64,000 bases of DNA, taken from contig NZ_DAIDJE010000009.1 in the NCBI RefSeq assembly GCF_027451485.1, positions 42,800 through 106,799 of the forward strand. Direction: 5' to 3'. Position 1 is the stretch's first letter, and the number at the start of each line of letters is the position of its first letter. Source of the DNA: Bradyrhizobium sp. (GTDB lineage: Bacteria; Pseudomonadota; Alphaproteobacteria; Rhizobiales; Xanthobacteraceae). The position numbers were made by a program, and so were the translations under genes. The notes beneath the pieces were generated by a model. It did not search any database, had not been told where the DNA came from, and saw nothing but the letters and a program-made list of their open reading frames with translations. Below are positions 27,262-36,560 of the stretch, in pieces.

Positions 27262-28017
27262 TTATTTTTCGCCGCTGCGCGCCGCAGGTTTGTTGGAGCC
27301 GACGATGTCGGTGAGCTTGATGCGGTCGAACTCGCTCCAGACATTGGCAAGCCAGTGCCGGACATAGCCGCGCAACACGAAGGAATAGTTGGCCGCCTCG
27401 TCGCTGATGCCCTTGTTGGCCACGAATTTCAGGAACGGAACGGAGGCAACCTCGACCTGCTCGTAGGCCATTTCGTTCAGCTTGGGAATGGTGAGGTCGG
27501 TCGCGTCCTTGATGCGGTGGAAATACGAATTGTAGGTCGCCTGGTCCCACTGGAAGAACTGGGTGTCGTTGATGAAGTTCTTCACCAGGAAATATCTTGC
27601 CCCTGCCATGAAGTTCGAGGTTTCGGCGATTTCGTCGAGGGAGGCGATGGAGGGTCCGAGAATGTGGAATACGGCAAAGGTAATCTGGCCGGACTTGGCG
27701 GCGTCGAGGAAGCCGATGTCGCGCAACGAGGCGAGTGCGGGTGACAAGAGACCGGCGCGAACGTCGATCACGGTGACGGAGGGGGAAACCGTGTTGAGCG
27801 TATCGAAGATCTTCATCTGGTCGGCGGTCGCCGTCATGTCGACGATCTCGGTGATGTCGGGATGAAAGCGCTTCAGCGTGCCGCGCGGCGATTCGGTGTC
27901 GAACGCGCGCGTCAAGATATTGTTGGCGCTGAAATAATCCAAAAGGGTGCGCGAGACGGTCGTCTTGCCGACCCCGCCCTTGTCAGCGCCTACCACGATC
28001 ACTGCCGGCTTCGCCAT
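27262..28017 (-). CDS. ParA/MinD-like P-loop ATPase
   Basis: 251 residues from the ATG at 28017; a longer in-frame form would add 27 unconserved residues. The deviant Walker A motif VVGADKGGVGKTTVSRTLLDY is intact, switch I is DTESPRGTLKRF, and VTVIDVRAGLLS stands where the Walker B aspartate is expected. No chromosome-partitioning partner (ParB) or chemotaxis genes are nearby, and the middle region (FAVFHILGPSIASLDEIAE) does not suggest Soj or MinD. Role unknown. It is followed by a second P-loop gene 59 bp downstream, so they likely form a two-gene operon. Confidence 0.82.
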   Translation of the reverse strand: MAKPAVIVVGADKGGVGKTTVSRTLLDYFSANNILTRAFDTESPRGTLKRFHPDITEIVDMTATADQMKIFDTLNTVSPSVTVIDVRAGLLSPALASLRDIGFLDAAKSGQITFAVFHILGPSIASLDEIAETSNFMAGARYFLVKNFINDTQFFQWDQATYNSYFHRIKDATDLTIPKLNEMAYEQVEVASVPFLKFVANKGISDEAANYSFVLRGYVRHWLANVWSEFDRIKLTDIVGSNKPAARSGEK

Positions 28018-28323
28018 GAACCTACCTGTGCCATCCCTGTTGGGAACATGATGTTTTCCGTCCGGACCAGAAACTGGTTCCGGAAACGCCGTGGGCAACT
28101 CGTATCATGTCCCGAAAAATCCCCAAACGACCGGGCGCCCCAGACTCGATCGAAGCCCCCAATCTGCTTTGGGTGGGAAGATGGCAGAAACAAGGGAGAA
28201 TTCAATTCATTAGAAGTCGGCCGGCCCCAATCAGGGGGGTCGTTAGCGGTAGAAGGCGGCCTGAAAGTGGCCGCTCGCGGCTTTTTTCCAACATCGAGTT
28301 CCGATTCCGAATCTCATCGCGCA
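28018..28323. other. Intergenic region upstream of the ParA-like pair
   Basis: 306 bp with no supported gene. It should contain the promoter of the ParA-like pair and the end of the M48 protease gene. A GC-rich inverted repeat followed by six T residues at 28256-28287 looks terminator-like but points along the plus strand, where no gene precedes it. Confidence 0.45.
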
Positions 28324-29541
28324 TTAGTGGCGCCCCCACGGCCCGGGCGGCGGCTCGTCCGGGCTGCCCCAAGGACCTGAGGGCTCCGGGGGTGGGCCAT
28401 GCGTGGTGTCCGCAGGGTCCGTGACGTCGCTCCAAGGGCCTTTCGGCACGCCTTGGTCATTTTCGCCGGGCTCCCGATCGTCCGGACTGACCGCTTGGTC
28501 CGACGGCAGAGCCAGCGGCCCCGGATCGCGGCCGCCAGCGAATTTCACCAGCGCCTGCACGCGCGCCTCCACCGACGGGTGGGTGGCAAACAGGTCGGAA
28601 AAGCCCTCGCGCGGGTTGTCGAGGCACAATTCCATGATTGCCGAGGTTGCGCCCGGCAACTCGCCGCGGTTCTCGATCTTGCGCAACGCCGAGATCATGG
28701 CATCGGGATTCTTGGTCAGTTCGACCGAACCGGCGTCGGCGAGATACTCGCGCGAGCGCGACAGCGCCAGCCGCACCATCTGCGACAACAGCCAGGCCAG
28801 CGCGATCAGGGCGACCGCGATGATGATGACGAGGACAGCGCCACCGCCGGAGCTGCGACGGTTATCGTTCGAGGAGGACCCTTCCGATGACGACCATGAA
28901 CCGCGCCGATAGCCGCCAAGGCCGCCGTAATAGCCAAAATTGGTGAAGCTGCGGAAAAACAGCTCGGCGAAAAAGCCAACCGCACCGGCGATGATGACCG
29001 CGATCACCATCATCTGCACATCGCCGTTGCGGATGTGAGTGAGCTCGTGACCCAGCACGGCTTCGATCTCCTGATCGTTCAGCGCATTCAGAAGGCCCGT
29101 GGTGATGGTGACGGCATATTGGCGGCGGTTGAGCCCGGTCGCATAGGCGTTCAGCGCTTCGCTTTCGACAATCTTCAGCTTCGGCATCGGGAGGCCGCGC
29201 GAAATGCAGAGGTTCTCCAGGAGATTGTAGAGCCGCGGTTGCTGCTGCCGTGTGACGTCCTCGCCGCCGGTGACGGCATCGACGATCGACTGATGGAAGA
29301 AGTAGGCGATGGCAATCCAGAGCAATGTGCCGCCGGTGGCAAAGGGAAAAGCCTTGATCAGATCGTGCGCAGCGGCCGTGAGATAATAGTCAGCGGGTGC
29401 CCCGCTGCCATAGGTCAGGACTTCGGCAATCAGCGCGCCGGCATAGACCATGACATAGACCAGGACGAACAGGCCGCCGAGCAGCAGTATCGAACGGGTC
29501 TTGTTCGCCGCGATATGCGTGTAGAGACCGTAAGCGGCCAT
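28324..29541 (-). CDS. M48 family zinc metallopeptidase (HtpX-like)
   Basis: 405 residues. Two membrane helices (about 18-42 and 68-84) precede the catalytic motif H165-E-L-T-H169. Two further helices lie at about 177-190 and 240-258, and the third zinc ligand region is SREYLADAGSVELT. The last 70 residues are proline- and glycine-rich. HtpX-type proteases degrade misfolded membrane proteins. It is preceded on the same strand by lemA, and LemA with an M48 protease is a recurring pair in bacteria, although here a 76-bp palindromic repeat separates them. Confidence 0.9.
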   Translation of the reverse strand: MAAYGLYTHIAANKTRSILLLGGLFVLVYVMVYAGALIAEVLTYGSGAPADYYLTAAAHDLIKAFPFATGGTLLWIAIAYFFHQSIVDAVTGGEDVTRQQQPRLYNLLENLCISRGLPMPKLKIVESEALNAYATGLNRRQYAVTITTGLLNALNDQEIEAVLGHELTHIRNGDVQMMVIAVIIAGAVGFFAELFFRSFTNFGYYGGLGGYRRGSWSSSEGSSSNDNRRSSGGGAVLVIIIAVALIALAWLLSQMVRLALSRSREYLADAGSVELTKNPDAMISALRKIENRGELPGATSAIMELCLDNPREGFSDLFATHPSVEARVQALVKFAGGRDPGPLALPSDQAVSPDDREPGENDQGVPKGPWSDVTDPADTTHGPPPEPSGPWGSPDEPPPGPWGRH

Positions 29542-29646
29542 AATGCGGGACTCCGCCAGTGTGGCGAATTTGAAGTTCCCATCAGTATTGCGGCACGCTC
29601 ATTATGGGAACGTCAAGTTCAAGGCCGCACCGGAAACCTGTGTTTG

Positions 29647-29722
29647 CTGGTGCTCCCTTGATTCCGAAGTGCGCATCAGAGGTCGCCGCGATAGCTTGCG
29701 AACTTCAGAATCGGAGCACCAG
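29647..29722 (-). repeat. Dispersed 76-bp palindromic repeat, copy B
   Basis: Outer arms CTGGTGCTCC (29647-29656) and GGAGCACCAG (29713-29722) are perfect complements, and inner arms of 15 bp at 29660-29674 and 29698-29712 pair with two mismatches. Its reverse complement matches copy A at 21202-21277. It lies between lemA and the M48 gene and could form a hairpin that separates their expression. Confidence 0.8.
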
Positions 29723-29738
29723 TCCCCCTGCGGCGTGA

Positions 29739-30296
29739 TCAGAACTTCACCTGCGGCGCGGCTTCAACTTCGGTGCGGCTGGTGCCGAGATCGAAGAAGT
29801 CCTTGCGGGTAAAACCGAACATGCCGGCGAACAGCGCGGCCGGCATCTGCTGGATGCCGGTGTTGTATTCCTGGACCGCATTGTTGAAGAAACGCCGGCT
29901 TGCCGCGATCTTGTTTTCGAGGTCGGCGAGCTCACCTGCGAGCTGCTGGAAGTTGGCATTGGCCTTCAAGTCCGGGTAGGCCTCCGAGAGCGCGATCAGG
30001 CGGCCCAGCGCGCCGCTCAACTGGTTTTCCGCGGCCGATACCTGCGCCGGTCCCTGCGCGGACATCGCCGAGTTACGAGCCTTGATAACGTCGTCGAGCG
30101 TGCCGCGCTCGTGCGCCGCATAGCCTTTTACGGTTTCGACGAGGTTCGGGATCAGGTCATGGCGTTGCTTGAGCTGCACGTCGATGTCGGCAAACGCCTG
30201 ATTGACGCGCTGGCTGAGCGCGACCAGCCGGTTATAGGCAGCGAAGGCAAACAGGACGAGGACGACAATGATGCCGAGAACGATCCAGCCGGTCAT
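29739..30296 (-). CDS. lemA: LemA family protein
   Basis: 185 residues from the ATG at 30296, preceded by AGGAG. One N-terminal membrane helix (WIVLGIIVVLVLFAFAAYN) is followed by the LemA signature NQAFADIDVQLKQRHDLIPNLV, then ETVKGYAAHE and a long helical domain containing AENQLSGALGRLIALSEAYPDLKAN. The protein is anchored with most of it outside the membrane. Its function is not established. The M48 protease gene downstream is its usual companion. Confidence 0.92.
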   Translation of the reverse strand: MTGWIVLGIIVVLVLFAFAAYNRLVALSQRVNQAFADIDVQLKQRHDLIPNLVETVKGYAAHERGTLDDVIKARNSAMSAQGPAQVSAAENQLSGALGRLIALSEAYPDLKANANFQQLAGELADLENKIAASRRFFNNAVQEYNTGIQQMPAALFAGMFGFTRKDFFDLGTSRTEVEAAPQVKF

Positions 30297-30456
30297 GGAA
30301 ATAGGCTCCTGATGGAAAACGGGTGCCGGCCACTTTAGCATGACTCGGAAAAGTCACGCATAAACGACCGTGCGGCCCGAATCGCCGCCACGAGGTGGGT
30401 ATGGGTTCGGTCGGCTGCAAGGCCGGCTGCTTTCAATGCCAGGAGCAACAAAGACG

Positions 30457-31428
30457 TTAACGTTGATTGGAGACCGCATCACCCCAGCGCCAGCGTCGGG
30501 CGGTCGCATAGGCCGCCTTGTCGCGGCGCGGCACTTTCGCGGCCTGGATGCCGCCAGTCGTGCAGAGCTTGGCGGAAACCTCGACCTTGCCGGTCGACGG
30601 CGGTGCCAGCACGCGGGCAAAGCGTTGGGGCACCGGTTCGCGCGTCAGCACGACGTAGCTGAACTTTTCGTCCTCGAAGGGCAGCTCGGCGCCTTTGAGC
30701 TGGATATGGGCGCGGAGCCGCGGGAGCCTCTGGGCGAAATGGCACCAGTCGGGTGCAGAAAGCGGGCATGGATGATCGTGCGGGCAGGGCGCAACGACGT
30801 GAGCACCGGATGCGACCAGTTGCGCGCGTAGCGAGATGATCCGCTCGTAGCCGGCCGGCGTGCCGGGTTCGACAACCAACAACGTATCGCGCGTCCTGGA
30901 CCACAGCCGTTCGGCGATGCCGTGCCTTTCGGCTTCGCCAAGTTCGCCGATCATGTAGCTCGCGATAACGAGATCAGCCGGCTCCGCCTCGTCCAGCGCG
31001 CTGATGTCGCGGCGGCAGGTCATGGCGGCGAGGCGCGGATACAAGCGGGCAAGATCCAGCGCCAGCGTCTGCAATGCGGCGTTGACGTCGAGCAGCGTGA
31101 AGTCCCGGAGGGAAGAAAATGCCTCTGCGGCAGCCCAGCTTGCCGTGCCCGGACCCGCGCCGACATCGAGCAGTCGATGCGGGGAGAAGTCCGGCCTGAC
31201 CTCGACAAGCGCGTTCAGGCAGGCCGTCACCGCGGCATAGGTCGCGGGCATCCGCACCAGCGCGTAGGCGAGCGCATCGACCTCGGATTTGATCGTGATG
31301 GAGCCACCGCCGTCCCGGTAGGTCTTCGAGATCAAGGCCAAGCGGCTAGCCGCATCGCGGCGCGACAGGCCCTCGAGCTTCGCGTCGAGTGCGGCTCGCA
31401 GAGCCGCGGGCAAAGAGGGAGGCGTCAT
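30457..31428 (-). CDS. Rsm22/METTL17-family methyltransferase-like protein
   Basis: 323 residues. The SAM-binding motif is LLDVGAGPGTASWAA (87-101), followed by TLLDVN and IASYMIGELGE. A cysteine cluster, C215-x5-C221-x7-C229 in CPHDHPCPLSAPDWCHF with C289 further on, is characteristic of Rsm22. The spacing resembles the iron-sulfur cysteines reported for the mitochondrial homolog METTL17. Rsm22 proteins take part in small-ribosomal-subunit assembly; the bacterial members are little studied. It stands alone, 94 bp downstream of nothing on its strand except smc's far end. Confidence 0.87.
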   Translation of the reverse strand: MTPPSLPAALRAALDAKLEGLSRRDAASRLALISKTYRDGGGSITIKSEVDALAYALVRMPATYAAVTACLNALVEVRPDFSPHRLLDVGAGPGTASWAAAEAFSSLRDFTLLDVNAALQTLALDLARLYPRLAAMTCRRDISALDEAEPADLVIASYMIGELGEAERHGIAERLWSRTRDTLLVVEPGTPAGYERIISLRAQLVASGAHVVAPCPHDHPCPLSAPDWCHFAQRLPRLRAHIQLKGAELPFEDEKFSYVVLTREPVPQRFARVLAPPSTGKVEVSAKLCTTGGIQAAKVPRRDKAAYATARRWRWGDAVSNQR

Positions 31429-31522
31429 CTGGCTGACTTCCCTGCGTCATTGCGAACCGAGCGGGCGATCCAGCCTTTTCAACGGCTGCTGGATTGCTCC
31501 CTTGCCATCGTTTCTCGCAATG

Positions 31523-34500
31523 CTACGCCACGTTCTGATCGAGGATCGCTACCGCCTCATCCAGCGCGACGGAGACGAGCTGCGAGACGCCGCGTTCCGC
31601 CATGGTGACGCCGAACAGGCGGTTCATCCGCGCCATCGTGATCGGATTGTGCGTGATGATGATGAAGCGGGTTTCGGTGGTCGATGTCATTTCATGCAAC
31701 AGGTTGCAGAAACGTTCGACATTGTGGTCGTCGAGCGGCGCGTCGACCTCGTCGAGCACGCAGATCGGCGAGGGGTTAGTGAGGAACACCGCGAAAATTA
31801 GCGCCAGCGCCGTCAGCGCCTGCTCGCCGCCCGAGAGCAGCGACAGCGTCTGCGGCTTCTTGCCGGGCGGCTTGGCGATGATCTCAAGGCCCGCCTCCAG
31901 CGGATCCTCACTCTCGATCAGGTGCAACGCCGCCTCACCGCCGCCGAACAGTTCGACGAACAGGCGTTTGAAATGGTTGTTGACCGTCTCGAAAGAGGCG
32001 AGCAGCCGTTCGCGCGCTTCGCGGTTGAGGCTCTGGATTCCCTGGCGCAGCCGCTTGATCGCTTCGACCAGGTCGTCGCGCTCGGTGGTCAGCGCCGTAT
32101 GCTGGGTTTCGACCTCGCGCAGCTCTTCCTCGGCGCGCAGGTTGACCGCGCCAAGCCGCTCGCGGTCGCGCCGCAGCTTTTCGAGATTTTCCTCGATCTC
32201 GGCGAGCGGCGGCAATTCGGCGCCCGCCTCGATCTCGGCAAGGCCGGCGACCGCCTGCGGCTCGACCTCGAGCATGTCGTGGATTTCACGTTCGATATCG
32301 GCCAGACGGCGCCTGGCGCTGTCCATCCGTTCTTCGGCGCGGGCGCAGGCTTCGCGGGCGCTTGAGAGCGCTTCAAGCGAGGCCTTGGCGTCGCGGTCCG
32401 TCTCGGCCATGGCGGTCTCCGCCGCTGCCAGCGCATCTGCGGCCTCGCGGCGCGCGTTCTCGGCCGCCTCGATCTCGCCGATCAACGCCCGGCGCTTTTC
32501 GGCAAAGACCGCCGGTGCATTCTCAAGCTCGGCCCGCTCAGTCTTGACCTCGTTGATGCGCGACTCGACCGTCTCGACCTGCGATGAAGCGCTGGTCTTG
32601 CGGCTTTGCCATTCATTGCGTTCGGCCGTGATCGCCTGAAGCCGGCGGTCGGCAAGTTCGGCTTCACGCGCCAATGCCTGCGCCTCGGCGCGCACCTGGG
32701 CCGCCACCCGGCGACAGCCGTCGATGCCGGTTTTGACCTCGGTCAGCCTTGCCTCGGTGGGCTCGCTCGACGGCAGATCGGCAAGCGCCGCGGTTGCGCT
32801 CTCATGCGCGGCCTGGGCCTCGCTGCGGTCGGCATCGATGCGGCTGCGGGCTTCGGTCAAAGCGGACTTGCGCGCGGTGTGACGGTTGATCTCGCGCTCG
32901 GCCGCGGCATGACGTTCGCGCGCCGCGTCCGCTTCGCGCTGCGCGGCGCGCCAGGCGTCACGCGCGGAGGCTTCCGCTGATGCCGCTGCCTTCAACTCGG
33001 CTTCGGCGGTCTCGAGCGCCTGCCGCTTGGCGCTCGCATCAATGCGCGCCTGTTCCAGCTCGTTTTCGATGTCGACAAGGCGCGCGCGCTCGGCAAGCCG
33101 CCGCGCCGCACCGGTCGGCGCATGCGCTGCTGCGACAAAACCGTCCCAGCGCCAGACATCGCCCTCCAGCGACACCAGCCGCTGGCCGGTTTTGAGCTGC
33201 GAGATCAGTTCAGCGCCGCGCTCGCGCGCCACGACGCCGATTTGGGCGAGACGCCGCTTCAGTTCGATCGGCGCCTGAACGTGATTTGCGAGCGCTTCCG
33301 CACCCTCGGGCAGGGTCGGATCGCCTTCGCTCGACCCGGCCTGCGTCCAGCGCATCGGCGCGGAAGGATCGACCGGCGCATCGAGGTCATCGCCGAGGAC
33401 GGCGCCGATCGCCTTTTCGTAGCCTTTGGCCACCGTGATGCCGTCGATGATCGGCGGCCACAGATTTTTGGTCTCGCTGTTGACCAGTTTTGAAATGGTC
33501 CTCGCCTCGGTTTCGAGGCGCTGCACGCGCTTGTCGGCTTCGTTGAGCGGCGTGCGCGATGCCTCGAGCTTCGCCCGCGCTGTGGCGTGCGCGGCTTCAG
33601 CCGTTTGCGCCGCGATTTCGGTGCTGGCCCGGTTCTCCTGGCTCTCTTCCACCGCCGCCGCGAGCATGGCGATGTCGCCGAGCCCGCCGGTTTCTTCGGC
33701 GAGCTTCTGCTCGTCGCGCTCGACATTGGCGAGGTCCTGGTCGAGCCGCGCCAGCCGGTCGCGATGGGTGCGGACGTTGCCTTCAAGCTGGTTGCGCTTG
33801 GCGGAAAGATCGGCAAGCGCCGTGGTCAGTTCCGTGAACAGACGCTCGGCTGCCGCAAGGGTGGTTTCCGCTTCCGTCACGCGTTCGTCGACGCCGCTCC
33901 GCTTCTCGACGCGGAACTTGATTTCTTCCTTCAACTCGGCGTCTTCGGTCGCGAGCCGCAGCAACGCCGCGTCGGCATCGGTGATTTGCTGCTGCTCGCG
34001 GGCCATATCGGCTGCGAACTGGGTCAGCCGGCGGTCGAGTTCGGTGACGCGCTCCTGCGCGCGGGCCTCCTCGCGATCCAGCGTCTCGCGGGCGTTGGTC
34101 AGGCGTTGCAGCCCGGCTGCGGCCCTGGCCTCGGCCTCGCGCAACGCCGGCAGTTCGGATGCGCGGATCGCCTGGATGCGCGCCGCCTCCGCTTGCTCGC
34201 GGGTGCGCTCGGCCATCTCGCGAACCGAGAGGTCGTGCACCTCGGCGGTCTCGGCGACCCCGGCCTGGGCCTCGACCCAGCGCAGATGATACAGCAGGGC
34301 TTCGGCCTTGCGCACCTTGGCGGCAACTTCGCGGTAGCGGATGGCCTGACGGGCCTGCTTCTTCAGGCCGTCGATCTGCCCCGACAACTGCCCGATCACG
34401 TCCTCGACGCGGGTGAGGTTGGTTTCGGCCGCCTTCAGCCGCAGTTCGGCTTCGTGACGGCGGGCATGCAGGCCGGCCACGCCGGCAGCATCTTCGAGGA

Positions 34501-34987
34501 TCCGGCGGCGCTGCTCAGGCTTGGCTTGAATGATCTCGCCGATCTTGCCCTGGTGGACGAGCGCCGGCGAGCGCGCACCCGTCGCGGCGTCCGCAAACAA
34601 CAGCTGCACGTCGCGGGCGCGCACGTCGCGGCCGTTGATGCGATAAACCGATCCGGCCTCGCGCTCGATACGGCGGGAAATCTCTAGAAACTGGCTGTCA
34701 TTGACGGCCGCGGGCGCAGTGCGCTCCGAATTGTCGATCGTCATCACGACTTCGGCGTGGTTGCGCGCCGGCCGGTTGCCTGAGCCAGCGAAGATCACCG
34801 CGTCCATGTCGGCGGCGCGCAGCGACTTGTGGGAAGTCTCGCCCATCGCCCAGCGCAGCGCTTCCACCAGATTGGATTTGCCGCAGCCGTTCGGACCGAC
34901 GACGCCGGTCAGGCCAGGTTCGATCACGAAGTCGGTTGGTTCAACGAACGACTTGAAACCGTGGAGGCGAAGGCGGGTCAGTTTCAT
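31523..34987 (-). CDS. smc: Chromosome segregation protein SMC
   Basis: 1154 residues from the ATG at 34987, which gives the canonical start MKLTRLRLHGFKSF; longer in-frame starts add unconserved residues. Walker A is GPNGCGKSN at 31-39. Two long coiled coils flank a hinge near 520-660. The ABC signature LLSGGEQALTALAL begins at about 1050 and Walker B (VLDEVDAPLDDHN) follows near 1078. It forms the DNA-organising condensin core, usually with ScpA and ScpB, which are not in this window. The dsbA-like gene lies 242 bp upstream on the same strand. Confidence 0.97.
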   Translation of the reverse strand: MKLTRLRLHGFKSFVEPTDFVIEPGLTGVVGPNGCGKSNLVEALRWAMGETSHKSLRAADMDAVIFAGSGNRPARNHAEVVMTIDNSERTAPAAVNDSQFLEISRRIEREAGSVYRINGRDVRARDVQLLFADAATGARSPALVHQGKIGEIIQAKPEQRRRILEDAAGVAGLHARRHEAELRLKAAETNLTRVEDVIGQLSGQIDGLKKQARQAIRYREVAAKVRKAEALLYHLRWVEAQAGVAETAEVHDLSVREMAERTREQAEAARIQAIRASELPALREAEARAAAGLQRLTNARETLDREEARAQERVTELDRRLTQFAADMAREQQQITDADAALLRLATEDAELKEEIKFRVEKRSGVDERVTEAETTLAAAERLFTELTTALADLSAKRNQLEGNVRTHRDRLARLDQDLANVERDEQKLAEETGGLGDIAMLAAAVEESQENRASTEIAAQTAEAAHATARAKLEASRTPLNEADKRVQRLETEARTISKLVNSETKNLWPPIIDGITVAKGYEKAIGAVLGDDLDAPVDPSAPMRWTQAGSSEGDPTLPEGAEALANHVQAPIELKRRLAQIGVVARERGAELISQLKTGQRLVSLEGDVWRWDGFVAAAHAPTGAARRLAERARLVDIENELEQARIDASAKRQALETAEAELKAAASAEASARDAWRAAQREADAARERHAAAEREINRHTARKSALTEARSRIDADRSEAQAAHESATAALADLPSSEPTEARLTEVKTGIDGCRRVAAQVRAEAQALAREAELADRRLQAITAERNEWQSRKTSASSQVETVESRINEVKTERAELENAPAVFAEKRRALIGEIEAAENARREAADALAAAETAMAETDRDAKASLEALSSAREACARAEERMDSARRRLADIEREIHDMLEVEPQAVAGLAEIEAGAELPPLAEIEENLEKLRRDRERLGAVNLRAEEELREVETQHTALTTERDDLVEAIKRLRQGIQSLNREARERLLASFETVNNHFKRLFVELFGGGEAALHLIESEDPLEAGLEIIAKPPGKKPQTLSLLSGGEQALTALALIFAVFLTNPSPICVLDEVDAPLDDHNVERFCNLLHEMTSTTETRFIIITHNPITMARMNRLFGVTMAERGVSQLVSVALDEAVAILDQNVA

Positions 34988-35181
34988 AGGCACAGATTCT
35001 CTGTTGGCAGGACGCGAATCTCCCTGCCGGGACAATACCATAGAAGGCAATGTCGGTGTGGGGCGTGAGTCGCTTGCAGCGCCTCTGGATGGAGGGACAA
35101 TGGCGAGGCCAATGCCCAAGGGCAACCGGCCCGGCCGGCTTTTCCCAAGAGATTTAGGCGCAGAATGAGGCGCGATTTGTC

Positions 35182-35197
35182 CCGGAATCTATTCCGG
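35182..35197. repeat. Short hairpin downstream of the DsbA-like gene
   Basis: CCGGAAT and ATTCCGG are separated by two bases, 33 bp beyond the stop of the DsbA-like gene. There is no T run, so termination is uncertain. Confidence 0.35.
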
Positions 35198-35229
35198 AAT
35201 GGGGACGGTTCCAGTTCACGTTTAACCGC

Positions 35230-35886
35230 TTAGCTCTTGAGCAGCGCCTTGATCCGCTTGTCGAATTCCTCAAACGAGGTCTCGCCCTTGATCTTCTCGC
35301 CGTTGATGAAGAAGGTCGGCGTGGAATCCACTTTGAGCACTTCCGAGGCGTATTTCTGGTCGGCGACGATTTTGTCCAGCAGCGACTGGTCCTTCAGGCA
35401 GGACTCGACCTGATGCTGGCTTAAGCCTGCCTGCTTGCCGATCCGGGTCAGCGTCTCGGTGGTGTTCTTCATCACCCAGTCGGCCTGTTGCTTGAACAGG
35501 AGATCGGTGACCGCGAAGTACTTGGCCGGATCGTCCTTCGCGATGCAGCGCGACAGCATCGAGCCTGCCGCCGCCTTGATGTCGAGCGGGAATTCGCGGA
35601 ACACGTAGCGGATCTTGTTCGTGTCGATATAGGCGGACTTGATCTTGGGAAACACGTTATCGTTGAACGCCGCGCAGTGCGGGCAGGTCATCGAGGCGTA
35701 TTCGACGATGGTTACCGGCGCGTCCTTCGGTCCGAGCGCCATGTCGGGCAGGGATTGCGGCTTGTTGACGTCGGCCACACCCTCGGCCAGTGCCTCGGAA
35801 ATCAGGTGAAAGGGCGACAATCCTGCGAGAGCGGCAAGTCCGGTCAGCGACAGGGCGGCGGTAAAGGCACGACGCGTGATGATCAA
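35230..35886 (-). CDS. DsbA-family thiol:disulfide oxidoreductase
   Basis: 218 residues from a TTG at 35886, chosen because GGGAG sits six bases upstream; a GTG at 35916 would add ten residues without a ribosome-binding site. TRRAFTAALSLTGLAALAGLS is a twin-arginine-like signal, so it is exported. The thioredoxin fold has the active site CPHC in EYASMTCPHCAAF, and the cis-proline loop is DSTPTFFINGEKI. It probably forms or isomerises disulfides in the periplasm, in the DsbA/BdbD-like thioredoxin_4 group. Substrates are unknown. smc follows on the same strand. Confidence 0.9.
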   Translation of the reverse strand: MIITRRAFTAALSLTGLAALAGLSPFHLISEALAEGVADVNKPQSLPDMALGPKDAPVTIVEYASMTCPHCAAFNDNVFPKIKSAYIDTNKIRYVFREFPLDIKAAAGSMLSRCIAKDDPAKYFAVTDLLFKQQADWVMKNTTETLTRIGKQAGLSQHQVESCLKDQSLLDKIVADQKYASEVLKVDSTPTFFINGEKIKGETSFEEFDKRIKALLKS

Positions 35887-36000
35887 GATCGGCTCCCGAA
35901 TTGGCGCATTTGGCACTCAAAGCCACTAAATGACGCTTCGCTAGCTTGAAACCGGCAATGTGGCAATGGCGCGCCTTGGCCGCCAGATTGGACATTAGGC

Positions 36001-36480
36001 TCAATTTCGCTTGATTGAGGCCCCCAGCCGCGCCAGCGCCGCGCGCAATTCGTCGTCATCCACCGATGACAGAGTCCTGGCAATTCGCTCGACCTCTCCC
36101 GCATCCGGTGCGGGCGGCAGGCGCGGGCGGGGCCTTCGCGACAGCGGCCCTTGCCGCAGCGCCAGCCGGCCGACCGCGCTCCAGCCGAAAAAGCGGTTCA
36201 CTCGCTCGAGGATCACGTCGGAGGCGTGCTGGATTTCGAGTGCCATCGGACCCTCCACGCGCAGCACCAGCGTGGCCGCTTCCTGCGGCTGGCCTTCCAC
36301 CGGCCGCGGCCACTGCATCTTCAGCGGTTCGCAATGGGCCGACAGGTCGGGGCCGATGATTTCGGTCCAGCGCGTAACCAGTTCGCGCGCCGCAAAACCC
36401 TGCCTGGCGTAGGCATCGGAAAAGACATCGCTGAGCAGGACGGAGAGCGGCTTTGCGCTGGACGGGGCGGGTTTTGCCAT
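36001..36480 (-). CDS. DUF721 / DciA-like protein
   Basis: 159 residues. The DUF721 core is recognisable as YARQGFAARELVTRWTEIIGPDLSAHCEPLKM and VLRVEGPMALEIQHASDVILERVNRFFGW. DUF721 includes DciA, the loader of the replicative helicase in bacteria without DnaC. The C-terminal 50 residues are proline- and arginine-rich and probably disordered. It is divergent from mutY across 143 bp. Helicase-loading activity is an inference from the family. Confidence 0.85.
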   Translation of the reverse strand: MAKPAPSSAKPLSVLLSDVFSDAYARQGFAARELVTRWTEIIGPDLSAHCEPLKMQWPRPVEGQPQEAATLVLRVEGPMALEIQHASDVILERVNRFFGWSAVGRLALRQGPLSRRPRPRLPPAPDAGEVERIARTLSSVDDDELRAALARLGASIKRN

Positions 36481-36560
36481 GCGTCTCTCCTTATCATTTC
36501 GCCCGGCATTGGCGGAAGTGCGCCGGCGTTATGGCCGGGCTTTCGCTCACCGCATCAAGA

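Noticed and set aside
28256..28287. GC-rich inverted repeat followed by T residues
   Set aside because: It would terminate plus-strand transcription, but both flanking genes are on the minus strand and no plus-strand gene precedes it.
28290..28312. Possible third copy of the 76-bp palindromic repeat
   Set aside because: Only about ten bases (CGATTCCGAA) match and no second arm is present; probably chance or too eroded to support.
31602..34289. Serine- and arginine-rich open frames on the plus strand opposite smc
   Set aside because: The low-complexity translations mirror the coiled-coil codons of smc, which is certain on the minus strand.
34988..35125. N-terminal extension of SMC from an upstream in-frame start
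   Set aside because: The extension is unconserved in composition; the family start MKLTRLRLHGFKSF is at 34987.
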